Part shown: positions 1-11,528 of the stretch, piece by piece | Layout of the letters: every line of letters starts with the position of its first letter | Position numbering within the stretch: the stretch's first letter is position 1 | Source: Undaria pinnatifida | Taxonomy: Eukaryota > Sar > Phaeophyceae > Laminariales > Alariaceae | DNA length: 64,000 bases | Assembly (NCBI GenBank): GCA_012845835.1 | Contig: JABAKD010000006.1 | Span: 9,978,692-10,042,691 of the forward strand | Direction: 5' to 3' | The notes under the pieces: generated by a model | What the model was told of the DNA's origin: nothing | What the model saw: the letters and a program-made list of their open reading frames with translations, nothing else | Database searches by the model: none | Translations under genes and position numbers: made by a program

Positions 1-2480
1 GTCAAGTTGGGGCAAATACAAGAACTGCACAGTTACAAGGGCGGTGTCCCCTCCGGCGCAATATAACCAATACATTAGTTTGAGATATCTGGCTCGGCGG
101 CCACTGCTGGTGAGATGGACGTTTGATGCGCACCATAGATAGGGTATTCGGTAGAAAATTGAAACCTCAAAAATCAAATACGTGCTTTCCTCTACACAAC
201 ACGAAAAGTCTCACATAGTTTGGAGATTGTACCTGAATAAGAGTGTTTGGGACAATACCGTACCTGTCATTTTTTGAGAAAGGAAGAAGTTCAGAAAAAT
301 TGGATCAAGTGTTTCAATACACAACATCTTAATGAGCGCTATTGTTTGCAATTGTAAATAGTCATTAGCCGACCCACTCCTGAGATGTTTCCGCCGACCT
401 ATACATTTTTTACGTTCGCATACGTTGACCGTTCTCAAGCTCCTCCGCGAAGGTGATTAAACGACCGAGTAGGTTGAGATGGGGCGTAAATAGCGTCGAT
501 ACCAGAGGAGAGCAAGCAATAGAATCTCCTATAGAATCTTTTCCGAGCTTCTTCTGACGTCGATGCTGTCGTCGGAGTTTATTTTCCCTGGAATCAGGAG
601 AAGCACGGACATCTACATCCGAACACATCGGGGTTTGGCCGTTCGCAATCCTATAGGAGTCTGGCGAACGGTGAAAATCACGAATGGTTCCGACCACAAA
701 AACTCTACATCTTACGATGACACTACTCGAGAAAAAAGGCCGAACACTGTTAATCAAGGCATCTTTCGGTAGAGAGGCATCCTTTGGTTATAGGGCCCGC
801 AACTCGCGCATGGGAAGCTCCATGTTTGCCTTATACCAAAATTGGTTGGCGTGAAAAGCAAGGCTTCTATCTGATTGGCAATCCCATGGTCTTACTCTAT
901 GTCAGGAAAACACTGAATTATATTCTCCAGCACATTAAAATTATGACGGTTTGGGGTTCAGAACGCTCTGCCATTCAGCCATCGATTCAGCCGTAAAGTA
1001 TAAACTCTATCGTGGCAAACGTCAGGGTCTCTACAGGCATGTGTGTTATTCCTGCGGGCGGTCGCGGGGGGGGGGGGGGGTATGAGGTCAACCTCGGTGC
1101 CTCGGGCAACGTGGCTCTGCCGTATTTGCTGGTATACACTGGACGAGCTCCTTTCGTTTAATTTGACGTTGACCACTGGGTGTGACATGCTCGAAACCGG
1201 CTTTCAGGGCGAGCTGTGGCGAAACATTGACTCCTTCGTCCCATATATAGATGTGTACCCCTTCGTGTTTACTGAGAATGCCGTTCAAACATTCTACCTG
1301 CTGCTCGTGGAGTTCCATTGATTGCCCTATATAGGGTCGAAATATCCGAGCACTCACCCTGTTCGTCGAATTTCGACGATTTTTTCTCGTGCAGGGTGCA
1401 AGCAACTCGCCTTCTTGTCCACCTCCAATGACATTCCCCACGTACGTAGGGGTCAAGCACCCCCCCTCTACGACGACTTCCATTTGATTTTTTTACAACT
1501 CGCTTGTTTTCAACAATTTCGTCGCGTGAGAAGACTCCGAACGTGTAGCACCGGGTGCACTGTGCATATACTAAAGTTCAAACTTTCCTACGGCGAAATG
1601 ACAACATTACCCCGTAGACTATGTTACTACGCGCGAAATATTTTTCTGCAACCCTTTTTATTGTCAGAAGGCAAAAGCGTATCAACGATTCTCTACAATG
1701 TGTTATAAGGTAAAGCTACTGAAAGCTGACAGTGATCGCGGATCATGTGCGTGCAAGGGTGGTTGCAGGGTGAGGTCCTAGGTGAAGGCTAACAGGCGAT
1801 TTTGTACGGCCGAATCCCGGCCAGGTAGATAGGTAGACTATACATATATCTATTTGGACCCGAAGGATTTTATCCGTGGTGGAATAGATGGGTTTCATGA
1901 CCCTACTGGGATTTACGGTATAATCTACGTGACCAACTAACCACATTTTCCTGAACCAGGTAGATATTTTTTTGAGTAGATCGAATGCTGGTGTGCACCA
2001 CATATGGGAAGAAGGATGGTTTCCGTGTATTATTGCAGACCACGGCTTCGGCAAGGGCAATAGCCCCATTTTCGTCTGTGAGTCTGAGCGGCTCGCACAA
2101 ACGACTCTGCACTTTTCGCACAATGAGACTTCGTGAATTGCTTTTTGGCGCAGTGCAACTTATCGCACCATTGATTGGTGATTCTGTGCGCGATATTTAA
2201 ACATCACCAGATACTCAGACGGAATACTAACGCCGCGGGAGATCGCACAGGAATAATTTTAGTAGGAGCTCGAATGGAGACAATTCGCGTACAACATATC
2301 AAGCCACGTGAAAAGAGAGTATGACATCTGCAAACAAACAAGTTTTCTTATTTCGAACTTCTAGGAGGACGGCCAAGCGAAGATCCAATAATACAGAGCT
2401 TTTCAAGTGCTTTCAGTCCTCTTTTAGATCAGCCCCCCATAACTAATCACCTGTTATTGTTTGTGTTCGTCCCTATCGCC
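1..2480. other. No recognisable gene
   Basis: Only short, mutually overlapping open frames occur on both strands. None has a recognisable domain, and none can be joined by plausible splice sites into a longer product. The longest (about 1088-1483 minus and 1322-1708 plus) overlap each other and show no family motif. A run of 15 guanines lies at 1066-1080. I see nothing else. Confidence 0.5.
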
Positions 2481-2731
2481 GCGTGCTACGATAGAGGCAA
2501 TAAGGTATACCTTTTTTTGGCGATAATGGTTTCACAACGACGGTGCTCCTCAACCCAAAAAGTTGCAGAAATAGCCCATCAGTTTTTGCAGACTACCTTG
2601 GTCGTGGTTTTGTTTGTACCTCCGGCAGCAGCTTATTTTTCTCCAACTCAGTTTTTGGGGAGGGGTCTTAAGCTCCCAAGTTTAGAAAACCTCAGAAAAA
2701 TTGTGGTGCGCTCCTCTATCGTAAAACGCGT
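2481..2731 (+). repeat. M1 MITE-like element, copy a
   Basis: It starts gcgtgctacgatagagg and ends with the inverse-like cctctatcgtaaaacgcg. Between the ends are the family landmarks: a T-run after 'ggtatacc', a central 'ccaactcagttttt' stretch, then 'ggtcttaagctccca' and 'cctcagaaa'. Length and non-coding character suit a non-autonomous DNA transposon. Confidence 0.7.
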
Positions 2732-3153
2732 CTCTCCTTTTTTCCTAAGCTCTTCAAGCCCATGTATTACGGAGTTACGTGGATCATCCGCCTGGTGAGC
2801 GACAAGATATGGGTGAAAACCGTTTTTTTTATCGATCATGTACACATTGTATTCGGCGCCCGTGCTTGAATTTAAACATTCCAGCGATTTCGGTAGCTTT
2901 TGGTGCTGCTGCTCAAAAGTTGGAACTCACAACCACATCTCGTGAGTCGTGGTCTGGCTGCCTACGACTGCTGGCTGGCTCACACCACCTCGTCACGTAT
3001 CCCACCAGGAGCATCCATCAATTTTGCGGGCCGTGGTCGATCGTGGGTAGCTGTTGCTGCCGGCTAGTGAAGTGCATACGTTCTGTTGGGGGTCGTCATT
3101 AGTCTCGTTTTGTGTACCCCAATTTTTGACCACTGCAGTGCCTTAAAGTCGAG
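2732..3153. other. Unassigned spacer
   Basis: I see no gene, tandem repeat or member of the dispersed families described here. Confidence 0.4.
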
Positions 3154-3724
3154 GTGTGGACCTCTGCGGAGAACCAGAGCGATGCCGATCTGAACGGACT
3201 CACAGCGTCTGTAAACCAGGCCCTTTGTGTCATGGGTTTCCGGGTCTGTGTTCCAGGGAACAGCCGAAGCTCTAAACGCAGCGTGTTGACCTGGCCATGT
3301 GTTTTACTGTTCCGACAAGACATCTGGATATTGGAGTTACCGTGACACCGGGGACCAGGGGACGCTTGGATCTCCACATGGCCTTAACTGCGGGGTGGCT
3401 CTCGCGAGTGATCCCGAGCAACAGCGAACAAACGGATCCAAAAGCGATACGCTTAGTGTAGGTTTGGCTTACGGCTTTGCAAAACAAAAAACGGACGGCA
3501 CGGAAGACTGGCTTGAACCTTTTGACGCAGCTGATCCCGGTCGTCGTTCTCAAACTGTCTACCTCCGCCACTGGCTCGACCATTTAATTGATCGTCCGCT
3601 ATATTATAGCATCGGAGTGAACCCTAACTGCCTGACAGAAAAGACTGGCCTGCACGACGTACAGGCCAGGGAGAGGGCATTCGACCGGTGTTGCTGTCCT
3701 ACGTGCTACTTAGCAGATAGCTGA
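3154..3724 (+). other. Paralogous segment P1 (copy 1), possible decayed coding sequence
   Basis: A frame is open from 3299 to 3724 (141 codons). Part of it resembles the segment at about 20.80-21.10 kb at nucleotide level. Shared landmarks are 'aaaagcgatac', 'caaactgtctac' and, in translation, KSDTL followed by SQTVY. The other copy is broken by stops, so this may be the remnant of a repeated protein-coding element. I do not recognise the protein. No start context or splice sites can be defended. Confidence 0.3.
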
Positions 3725-3905
3725 GCTCAACACTCTCTTGTAATTTGTTTTTGGGCAACGAAACATAGCCCCAGCCGAGTAGGCCGTCGCTCCCAATCTC
3801 CCCATTCCTACTTACCCAACGTTTACCACAGGTCTACTCTGCTACACTCCACCTTCTCCCTCAACACCAGTCGGTTTGAAGGGATGCCTTAAGCCCCATG
3901 GTAAC

Positions 3906-4160
3906 TCGTGCGATGAAAGAGGTATACCCTTTTTTATCGAAATGCCCTCTGAATGACGGGGCTCTTCAACCCAACAATCGTCGGAAACATTTGTTTTTTT
4001 TTGGATGACCTTCGTTGTGTGTACCTAGAGCATGGATGGCTTGTTTCACCCGGAAGTATAGTTTCATTTTTCTCCAAAAGGTGTTTTCGGCGGGAACAGG
4101 GGTCTTAAGCTCTTAATTTGAACAGTAGTACTAGAAAGAAAAGCGGTCGTGGCATGCATC
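3906..4160 (+). repeat. M1 MITE-like element, copy b (degenerate)
   Basis: The left end (cgtgcgatgaaagaggtata) and internal landmarks (T-run, 'gaatgacggggctctt', 'gtgtacctagagcatgg', 'ggggtcttaagctc') match the other M1 copies. The right end has diverged (cgtggcatgcatcg). Confidence 0.6.
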
Positions 4161-5438
4161 GTCAACATGCCAGAAATTGGAGGACTTGGTGATAATTGAG
4201 TAAGGATTCGACGGATGCCTCCTACACGCGTGCTGTCGGGGCAGCCCTAGTCTAGAACGTATCGAGTCGTCACTCACTAGGCCAAACACTGGTTGGCGCA
4301 ACTGGCCTCGTCTATGACTCGCGGTATGAGTAAAGTGCGGGCACTCTCATCTTTCGTGAGAATGAGCTCCACACGAACATATTTACTCCGAATTGCACGG
4401 GGAACCGATATTTTCGACAACTGCTGTATTTATTGCTGTGACTCGAATGTACGCAATCCTACTTCAAGAACACAAGTATACACGACCACAACTACCCCCG
4501 TCAATTTCTTATGAGACGCCGGGTACTACACTACAACGGCTCCTTCAATAGGCCCTACTGCACCACGATCCCCAACTAACCACTATTGGTTATGATCGAC
4601 TGCACAACCGTTGCCATTCGGCGCTTTCCCCCGGTCGATTTACAACGTGATCTACAGGCATGTGATCTGGGGACCCCGGTGTACCGATCAGCCATGGCCG
4701 GGCATCGCTGAGATTGAAAGGCCGACCTACAGTCTAAGCCAACATCAGTACCTCGGGGTGAATGCGTGCGATAGATATGCCGACCTCTGATGTCTCCTAC
4801 GATTGGTACGGCCGGGTATTATGGGTCGTGTGAACATTGACTACAACAAGCAGGTTCGGGACTTTGCGTGAGTTGTAACCGTCAAACTTGTCAGTTCGTT
4901 GTATCTGCCGCTGGATACATTTGATGACTATAATGGACAAGATTGATGTACTGCAATTAATTGTATGCTCCCATAATAAATGATGAGGCTGGGAATCAAT
5001 TCCAGTAGCATTCGGCAGCCTGAAAAAAAACTAAGTAGGAATTATTGCAGCACACAACGCAATTCAATAAAACAGGCGTCAAACACAATGTGCGGTACTT
5101 ATCCAAAGGACTTAACGGGGCACGTTGAACAGACGAAATAATGGAAAAAAAAAATAAACAAAAAGTATCATAGCGATTCGAGGGTTAGAAGAACAAACAG
5201 CAAACCACAACAACTAGACAAACACCAGGTTTACCCAATTTTCTGAGTACCCAACACACGTCTTTGTAATGCATAATGTGACACTCGACAGCGTGGGGCA
5301 TGTCACGCAACATCTCCGTTAATGGCACCGAAAACCTCATTCCGATATTACAAGAAAAGAAGGACACCACGCAGTCAAGAGTGAACACGTATGCGAAATA
5401 CACCTGCCCTGCACCATTTATATCTCCGCCCCCCCCCT
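4161..5438. other. No gene; one short paralogous patch
   Basis: No coding sequence is supported. About 4536-4590 resembles 24.62-24.68 kb (both carry 'ctacaacggctc' and 'cctactgcaccac'), a low-copy dispersed segment. The rest is AT-rich and unassigned. Confidence 0.4.
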
Positions 5439-5750
5439 CACCGGTTATTCGACTTACAAGATTCACTTCTTGATAAAATGATACATTTCCCTTCACAGCT
5501 GTCAGATTTTGTCCCCCTCAGAAACGGGTTTTATAGTTTCCGCGCACAGACTGACTAAAATCACCCTGTTGATCCTGATAGCTACACTGTAGTTGTAAGG
5601 GGAGTCGCCGACCTACCTCCTTAATGAGGACACACAACTCGTAATGCGCGCGATCGGAGTATCACACACAGCTTGCAAAGATAATTTTCGACGAAATCTT
5701 CGATCTCACAGCTGGAGTGTATTTTCATTTTTTATAATATACTCGTTGAA
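5439..5750 (+). repeat. A-repeat copy 1
   Basis: This is a roughly 300-bp dispersed repeat. Landmarks in order are caccggttattcgactta, cagctgtcagattttgtc, gaaacgggttttatagtttc, ccctgatagctacactgtag, ggggagtcgccgacct, gcgatcggagtatcacacac, and the end cttcgatctcacagctgg followed by agtgtatttt and an AT-rich tail. It has no coding capacity. The same landmarks define all later copies. Confidence 0.85.
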
Positions 5751-5819
5751 AATGGCTTCGATATAGACTATATTTCACCTCTGCTGTGCTTTCACCCCAC
5801 ACAATACATAGTAAAATCC

Positions 5820-6205
5820 TCATCAATGTTAAAGAAATTAGTGGAGTATTAGCCCGTTTGACCACTTGCTACCAAAGTGTTAACCAATTGCTCACCCAAA
5901 CTAAGGACTCTTATCATTCCCCCCCCTGAAACGGCGGGATAGCAGGTCGGCCGGATGTACGGGCGGATCTGTCTAATATCCAAACCGTTTCATTTCCTGG
6001 AGATACCAGGGAGACTATTTTTCAAGTTCGACATGGGGAAAATGTGAAAAGTATATTTTGTGGATGGTGGGGATCGAACCCACGACCCAAAAACCCATGG
6101 TCTGCCGACGACGCCATTCATTTGTTGAGGAACCAGTGGGGGATTAGTCCGTTTGACCACTTGCAGAAGGTTAACCAATAGCTTACCCAAACTAAGCCAT
6201 ATAAC
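5820..6205 (-). repeat. Duplicated tRNA-related (SINE-like) sequence
   Basis: Two related blocks (about 5825-5885 and 6130-6200) share 'gtttgaccacttgc', 'ttaaccaa' and 'cacccaaactaa'. On the minus strand the second block runs directly into the tRNA-like sequence at 6058-6125. A tRNA-derived SINE or a decayed tRNA gene pair would explain it. No complete tRNA cloverleaf could be folded. Confidence 0.35.
6058..6125 (-). pseudogene. tRNA-like 3' half (T-arm and B-box)
   Basis: On the minus strand 6083-6067 forms a perfect T-arm: a 5-bp stem GTGGG/CCCAC around the 7-base loop TTCGATC. It contains a canonical B-box, GGTTCGATCC. CATCCAC plus A follow, as an acceptor 3' strand would. The matching 5' acceptor strand (GTGGATG) and a standard anticodon arm are not found at normal distance. 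I therefore call a pseudogene or SINE head, not a working tRNA. Confidence 0.4.
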
Positions 6206-6365
6206 ATCGTCCTCTTCTACCGTAAAAAGGTGTATCCCGTGCGTTGTTGAGGAACCTATCGATCCGTCTGCCGTACAGTATATACTTTGAACATTTTCGT
6301 GGCACATTACCCTGCGCTCACACACCTAATGGTGGTCATGTTCAGAAGCGAATTAAAGCCGGAGT

Positions 6366-7090
6366 GTATTTGAATAATATTTGTGACCTAAACCTCCCCA
6401 AAAATCTCCCCCCCCCCTCCTCTTGCTCTCCCTTACTCAAACGCCCCACCAAATATCGAAATCCGCCACATTAATAAACACTTCACGCACAGGATATCAC
6501 CTCATTATCTTTCGAGAGCCATCCATGCCGCTGTGTCCCCCCCCCCCCCCCCCGCCTCGAACGCCCCCTTCTTCCCCATCACCCGCACCATCGCCTAGAC
6601 CTAGCGCCATACCTATAACAAACCCCTCACCTAAAGCCCTTCCTCCCCCCCCCCCCCCCCCACCCCCCTCCAACGCCCCCACTTTTCCGACCACCTGCAC
6701 GATCGCCTAGACCTAGCACCACGCGTATAACAAGCTGCTACATATCTTTGATCTCACAGCCGAAGTGTATTTAAATATTATTTGTGACCTAAACCTCCTC
6801 AAAAATCTCCCCCCCCCCCCCCCCCCCCTCTTGCTCTCCCTTACTCAAACGCCCCACCAAATATCGAAATCCGCCACATTAATAAACACTTCACGCACAT
6901 GATATCACCTCATTATCTTTCGAGAGCCATCCATGCCGCTGTGTTTCCCCACCCCCCCCCGCCTCGAACGCCCCCTTCTTCCCCATCACCCGCACCATCG
7001 CCTAGACCTAGCACCACACGTTTAACAAACACCTCACCTAAAGCCCTTCCTCCCCCCCCCCCCCACCCCCCCCCCGCCCCCGCTCCCCCC
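6366..7090 (+). repeat. T-unit tandem repeat, two units (first array)
   Basis: Two consecutive units of about 390 bp (6366-6751 and 6752 onward). Each has 'gtgtattt' then 'gtgacctaaa', a C-run, 'cgccccaccaaatatcg', 'aggatatcacctcattatc', a C-run, 'cgcctagacctagcacc', another C-run and the unit end 'gctacatatctttga'. Proline-rich open frames across it come only from C homopolymers and are not genes. Confidence 0.85.
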
Positions 7091-7471
7091 CCCCCCCCCA
7101 ACCCATCCCAACCCCACCCCCTCGAACACTCCACCCTCTCTTTACTCACTGATTGTACGACTTACCCCAGGATATACATGATAAACTGATGTATTATTTC
7201 CAAAACCGTCACATTTATCCCCTCAAAATAATGTATAGTTTCCAGGCACATATTGAGCTGCCCCCCCCGCCCCCTCCCCCCCCTCGCCCCAACCCCCCCC
7301 CCCCCCGCCCCCAATAATATACTGGTGCCAAATCCGTCAGATTTATCCCCTCGAAAGGATTTATAGCTTACATGCACAAATTGCCCCCTTTCCCCCCCCC
7401 CCCCTCCAAACCCGCTCGCTTTTGATCAAAACCAGGCCCCCGCGTCCTTCAAAACTCCGCTCCACCCCCCT
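7091..7471 (+). repeat. G-units (C-tract associated), two copies
   Basis: Two roughly 150-bp units. Landmarks are 'ctcgaacactccaccctc', 'aggatatacatgataaactg', 'accgtcacatttatcccctc', 'tatagtttcc' and 'cacatattgagctg', followed by a long C-run. The landmarks loosely parallel the A-repeat, so both probably share an ancestor. Confidence 0.75.
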
Positions 7472-7772
7472 CACCGGTTATTCGACTTACAAGATTCACT
7501 TTATCAAAGGATACATTTCCCTTCACAGCTGTCAGATTTTGTCCCCCTCAGAAACGGGTTTTATAGTTTCCGCGCACAGACTGACTAAAATCATCCTGTT
7601 GACCCTGATAGCTACACTCTAGTTGTAAGGGGAGTCGCCGACCTATATCCTTAATGAGGACACACAACTCGTTATGCGCGCGATCGGAGTATTACACACA
7701 GCTTGCAAAGATGAGTTTCGACGAAATCTTCGATCTCACAGCTGGAGTGTGTTTTCATTTTCTATAATATAT
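7472..7772 (+). repeat. A-repeat copy 2
   Basis: Full-length copy, close to copy 1, preceded by the same 'gcgtccttcaaaactccgc' context as copy 9. It closes the first T-G-G-A block. Confidence 0.9.
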
Positions 7773-8282
7773 ACGTATTCCCCGCACCAAGAAATCAATC
7801 GTTCTTGTCGAATTTATTTATGCTCAAGAGCATAATGCTGTAGTCTATGTGTGGTCGCCTTTGCACCCCAATATAGTGCTTGCTTTCGCACATTTTTTGT
7901 CAAATTGTGCTATTATGTCCGTCTCTAAAGTTGACTGCAAAACATTCCTAAGCCACAATCAGGTCATCAAACGTGTGCCCACACCCCAAGCGGTCACTCC
8001 TCAAGTATCGTCCGTTTGTTGTGCTAACTTCTCTTAATACATGGCGTGCTTTTTTACACGCGAGAGTCAAATCAACATATATATTCTCGGCGCTCAATCG
8101 CATCGTCCTTGATTGAGTCACAAACTAGCAAAAGAAAAAATGCTACTCACACACAGTAAAATAAACATATGCTCCTTTTTGTTCCGAAAGGCTTGACGTC
8201 AGCTGACCTCCGTCTCACGCTACGAACAGCAAAAAAAAACGATTCCTGCGTATAGCTCGAATGAAGTTAAACTTTTTGCACA
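7773..8282. other. Unassigned spacer
   Basis: No gene, tandem array or recognised dispersed repeat. AT-rich with short unsupported frames. Confidence 0.4.
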
Positions 8283-8830
8283 CGCGTGCTACGATAGAGG
8301 TGTACCGGTTTATCGTGTGAAATGGTCTCTGAATGTCGGGGCTCCTTAACCCTAAATCGTCAGCAAATACGCCCCATCTACTTTTGAATGATTCTCATCG
8401 TGTACCTAGGCCATGGCATTTTTCATCCGGTAGCAACTATATAGTTCTCCAAACGAGTCATCCCACGGCAGGGGTTGCAGCTGCATGATTGCGCCAAAAC
8501 GTCCCTGGGAGATTGAGTTCCTCATGTATGTGTGGTACTGCAGGTCAATGACGTAATTCCACGAGTACTTTATATTTTTGGGCTACGGCACAAATCTTGG
8601 TCGGGTTGTGCGAACGAATGCCTTCCAAGTCATTTTTCGGTTGAGATATTGAGTTCGTTACGTGTCAGGACCTTACGTGCCTCATGTGAGGAGCTCAGGG
8701 GCTTTCTGATGCTGCACCCCTACCGTAGGATGTCTCAAACCAGTTTTGACGGGTAGGCCTTAAGGTCCCAAACCGAGGAACCTCAGCAAAAGACAGGGTG
8801 CACATCTAACGAAGAACCTATCTAGAAGCA
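8283..8830 (+). repeat. M1 MITE-like element, copy c, interrupted
   Basis: The left part (8283 to about 8480) matches M1 from gcgtgctacgatagaggt through 'tctccaaacgagt' and 'ggcaggggt'. The right part resumes at about 8755 with 'ggccttaaggtcccaaa' and 'gaggaacctcag'. About 270 bp of unrelated sequence separates them, so this looks like an M1 copy split by a later insertion or rearrangement. Confidence 0.6.
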
Positions 8831-9174
8831 AGCCAAAACGTTCTCAACACGAAATTCCGGTCAATTCTCTTCCCCATTAAAAAAATTTAGCGTCGCGCGT
8901 TTTATTCAGTTAGCAGCTGCAACCGTTCTTTCATAAAATATATCGTTGAAACCAAGTAAAAGTGCTTCCCCACGTAAACAAACCATATAACAAAATGTTC
9001 CCGTCGACATTGAATGTTTTGCGCGTGTCACGCTTAATCAAACTCTGGTTTTCGCAGCCCAAACGTACTGTTTACTTGTTATTCCAAACGTACTGTGGTG
9101 TCAAAATGTCGTATTGTTCTACTCTATGTCGTTATAGGAAATAATACCAACACTATCACACCATATGGTTTTGG
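8831..9174. other. Unassigned spacer
   Basis: AT-rich sequence between two M1 copies. I see no gene or known repeat. Confidence 0.4.
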
Positions 9175-9449
9175 ACGCGTGCTACGATAGAGATATACCT
9201 TTTTTGGGCGAAATTGTTCCTGAATGACGGGGTTGCTTAGCTCAAAAATCGTCGGAAATAGCCGATTTTTTTTGCATGAGTCTCGTTGTGTACCTAGGCC
9301 ATGGGAATTTTCATTCCGTATCTGTTTCATTTTTATCCGAATGAGTTTTTAGATAGGTCTTAAGCTCCAATTTGAGGAAGCCTCAGAAAGAAAGTGTTGA
9401 TGCCACGTCCATCGTAGGCTATCTATCGTCGGCTATCGTAGCACGCGTG
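9175..9449 (+). repeat. M1 MITE-like element, copy d (best terminal repeats)
   Basis: It begins acgcgtgctacgatagag and ends ctatcgtagcacgcgt, giving near-perfect terminal inverted repeats of about 16 bp. The internal sequence carries all M1 landmarks and no ORF. This is the best reference copy in the window. Confidence 0.85.
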
Positions 9450-9716
9450 ACTGGGGTGATCACTCCTGGAGTAAACGGGTAGTCCTTCTGCCACTTTACA
9501 CAGTTTTGGTCGATATTCACTTTTCACTAACTCAAATCAAGTCGGATGTTGCCGGCATTGTATGTCTCACGGTTCTTGTCACCTCACCAGAACCAAGCCA
9601 AAGAGTTAATTAAAATGTAATCACCTACTACAGCCACCATAAAACTCGCGTATAAATATAACCCCCCGCCCCGTCATCCACACACCCTCTCCTTCAAAGC
9701 CCCTCGCTCTACCCTC

Positions 9717-10022
9717 ACCGGTTATTCGACTTACAGGATACACATGATAAACTAATGCATTCCTTCCATATCATAGTCGTCAGATGTTGTCCCCCTCAAA
9801 AAAGGGTCTTATAGCTTCCGCGCACAGTAGACCGACTTACACCACCCTGTTGACCCTGGTAAAAGCTCTAAATACGCCATAGTTCTAAGGGGAGTCGCCG
9901 ACCTATACCCGTATTGAGAACACACTAAGAAATACGCGTGATCGGCGTACCACACACACAGCTTTCAAAGTCAATTTTCCACGAAATCTTCGATCTCACA
10001 GCTGGTCGGAGTGTATTTTTTC
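9717..10022 (+). repeat. A-repeat copy 3
   Basis: Full-length but diverged, with small insertions near the 3' end (cacagctggtcggagtgtat). It is preceded by a C-rich tract. Confidence 0.85.
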
Positions 10023-11250
10023 TGCCAGGTAATAATAATATTATCAAGTATTCACCTGGTATGATAGGATGCTTCGTTTTTGCCCACTGGACAGGAACCT
10101 ATGTCGATATGGCTCCCGGCTTTCCTCAGATTCCATGAATTTGCAAAAATGCAGGTAGTTCGACACCTGAAATAGCTCGCATTCCCCCCCGAGGGAACGT
10201 TTACAACGATTCATGATCGCAAAGGGTTCCTTTATGGTTAGCCCAACGGCCACGTGGGCAGGACGGCGTGCTCCAACAACAGAGAGAGACATTCCAGCAA
10301 TTGGCTAATAGTGCTGGAGGGGATATCGACCGTACGTAGGTACACTACTACAACGCGATCGACCGAGTTGAAAGGTCAATGATTTCGTCGAGAATCGCAC
10401 CTATCTGCGCTCTGCGTGCTGTTAGCGCTGCGTGCTGCTGTTCTTGTCGGGGGTGTCATGGCATTTTGTAGGTCGCCACGAAGGATATGGTATAGCTCGG
10501 TGGCCCCCCGTTAGTGTCTCCTTAGTGAAAGCTACACTTACTTCACAGGGGCGGCGGGACGCATATTTATTGCAGTTTGAGATTATTACCCAGTTCCAAG
10601 CCATCTTACCCTCACCCAATTATGAGCTTGAGACATAATAACCAGGTTGAGAGTAGGCATAGAACCCCCTTGCTCAGGCACACACAAAACTCGAACCGTT
10701 TAGTAACGCCCGAGTGAAATTCGATCGTCGGAAGTTAATCTCGAGGGCCTGCAGGGGAGCCTCGTAGTAGGTCGAAAAGGGGTTGGCCGCTAGGCTCTTC
10801 CCCTTCTGGTCAGAACGCCGAGTACGTAGCAGGGAAAATTAGGAAGTCAGGCTGAGACTTACTGGAAAACGCCGAAATCGCGGTCCGTTACCCAGAATAT
10901 TCCTTAGAAAACACTCTTTCTCGAATAACACATTAGGGCTGACCCGATTTTTTTTGTTTCTCATCAGGTTTAATGTGCGGTACTGTTGTTGCCCATGTTG
11001 GATCGAGGAATTCTTTCGAAGCTCATGTTTGCAAGATGTGTTGTGATGCTGCGAGCTCGCGTTTTTTGTGGAGAGTATGTCCGCCAAAACCTTTTTTCTG
11101 GCCGCCGACATCCTTCGTGTACCGGCGTCAACAGAGAGATATATCTACGTTCAATCGATAATCACTCCGTCTGCACTGAAAATATATGGCCTGTTTTCAG
11201 AGGGACCAAAGTTGACCGTTGTGCATCACCATTACCATAATATATAATGA
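10023..11250. other. No gene; low-copy paralogous patch and a degenerate inverted A-repeat
   Basis: About 10.33-10.56 kb resembles 24.77-24.96 kb. Shared pieces are 'tctgcgctctgcgtgc'-like sequence, 'taggtcgccacgaagga', 'tagctcgg' and 'ggacgcat'. At about 10990-11060 an inverted, decayed A-repeat end is visible (tcgaagctcatgtttgcaag). No coding sequence is supported. Confidence 0.4.
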
Positions 11251-11528
11251 GCAAATTACAAAACCCCTTTCGCCCCCCGCCACTCCCTCCACCACAACCC
11301 CCACCCCCACCCCCTCGAACGTTCCGTCCTCTCCTCACTGATCGTACGACTTACACGATATACATGATAAACTGGTGCATTCTTTCCAAAACCGCCACAT
11401 TTATCCCTGTAAAGGATTAATAGTTCCACGCACAGATTGAGCTGCCCCACCGGTTCCCCCCCCCCCCCCCCCTGCTATCTCTTGACCAAACCCTGGCCCC
11501 CACGTCCTTACAAACTCCGCCCTCCCCT
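11251..11528 (+). repeat. G-unit related C-rich repeat
   Basis: Carries G-unit landmarks: 'tcgaacgttccgtcctc', 'cgatatacatgataaactgg', 'gcacagattgagctgcccc', and a C-run at about 11457-11472. It leads directly into A-repeat copy 4, as in the other blocks. Confidence 0.7.

Noticed and set aside
1088-1483. 131-codon minus-strand ORF
   Set aside because: Overlaps equally long plus-strand frames; no domain, start context or splice partner.
6058-6125. Functional tRNA gene
   Set aside because: Only the T-arm and acceptor 3' strand are credible. The 5' acceptor strand and anticodon arm do not pair.
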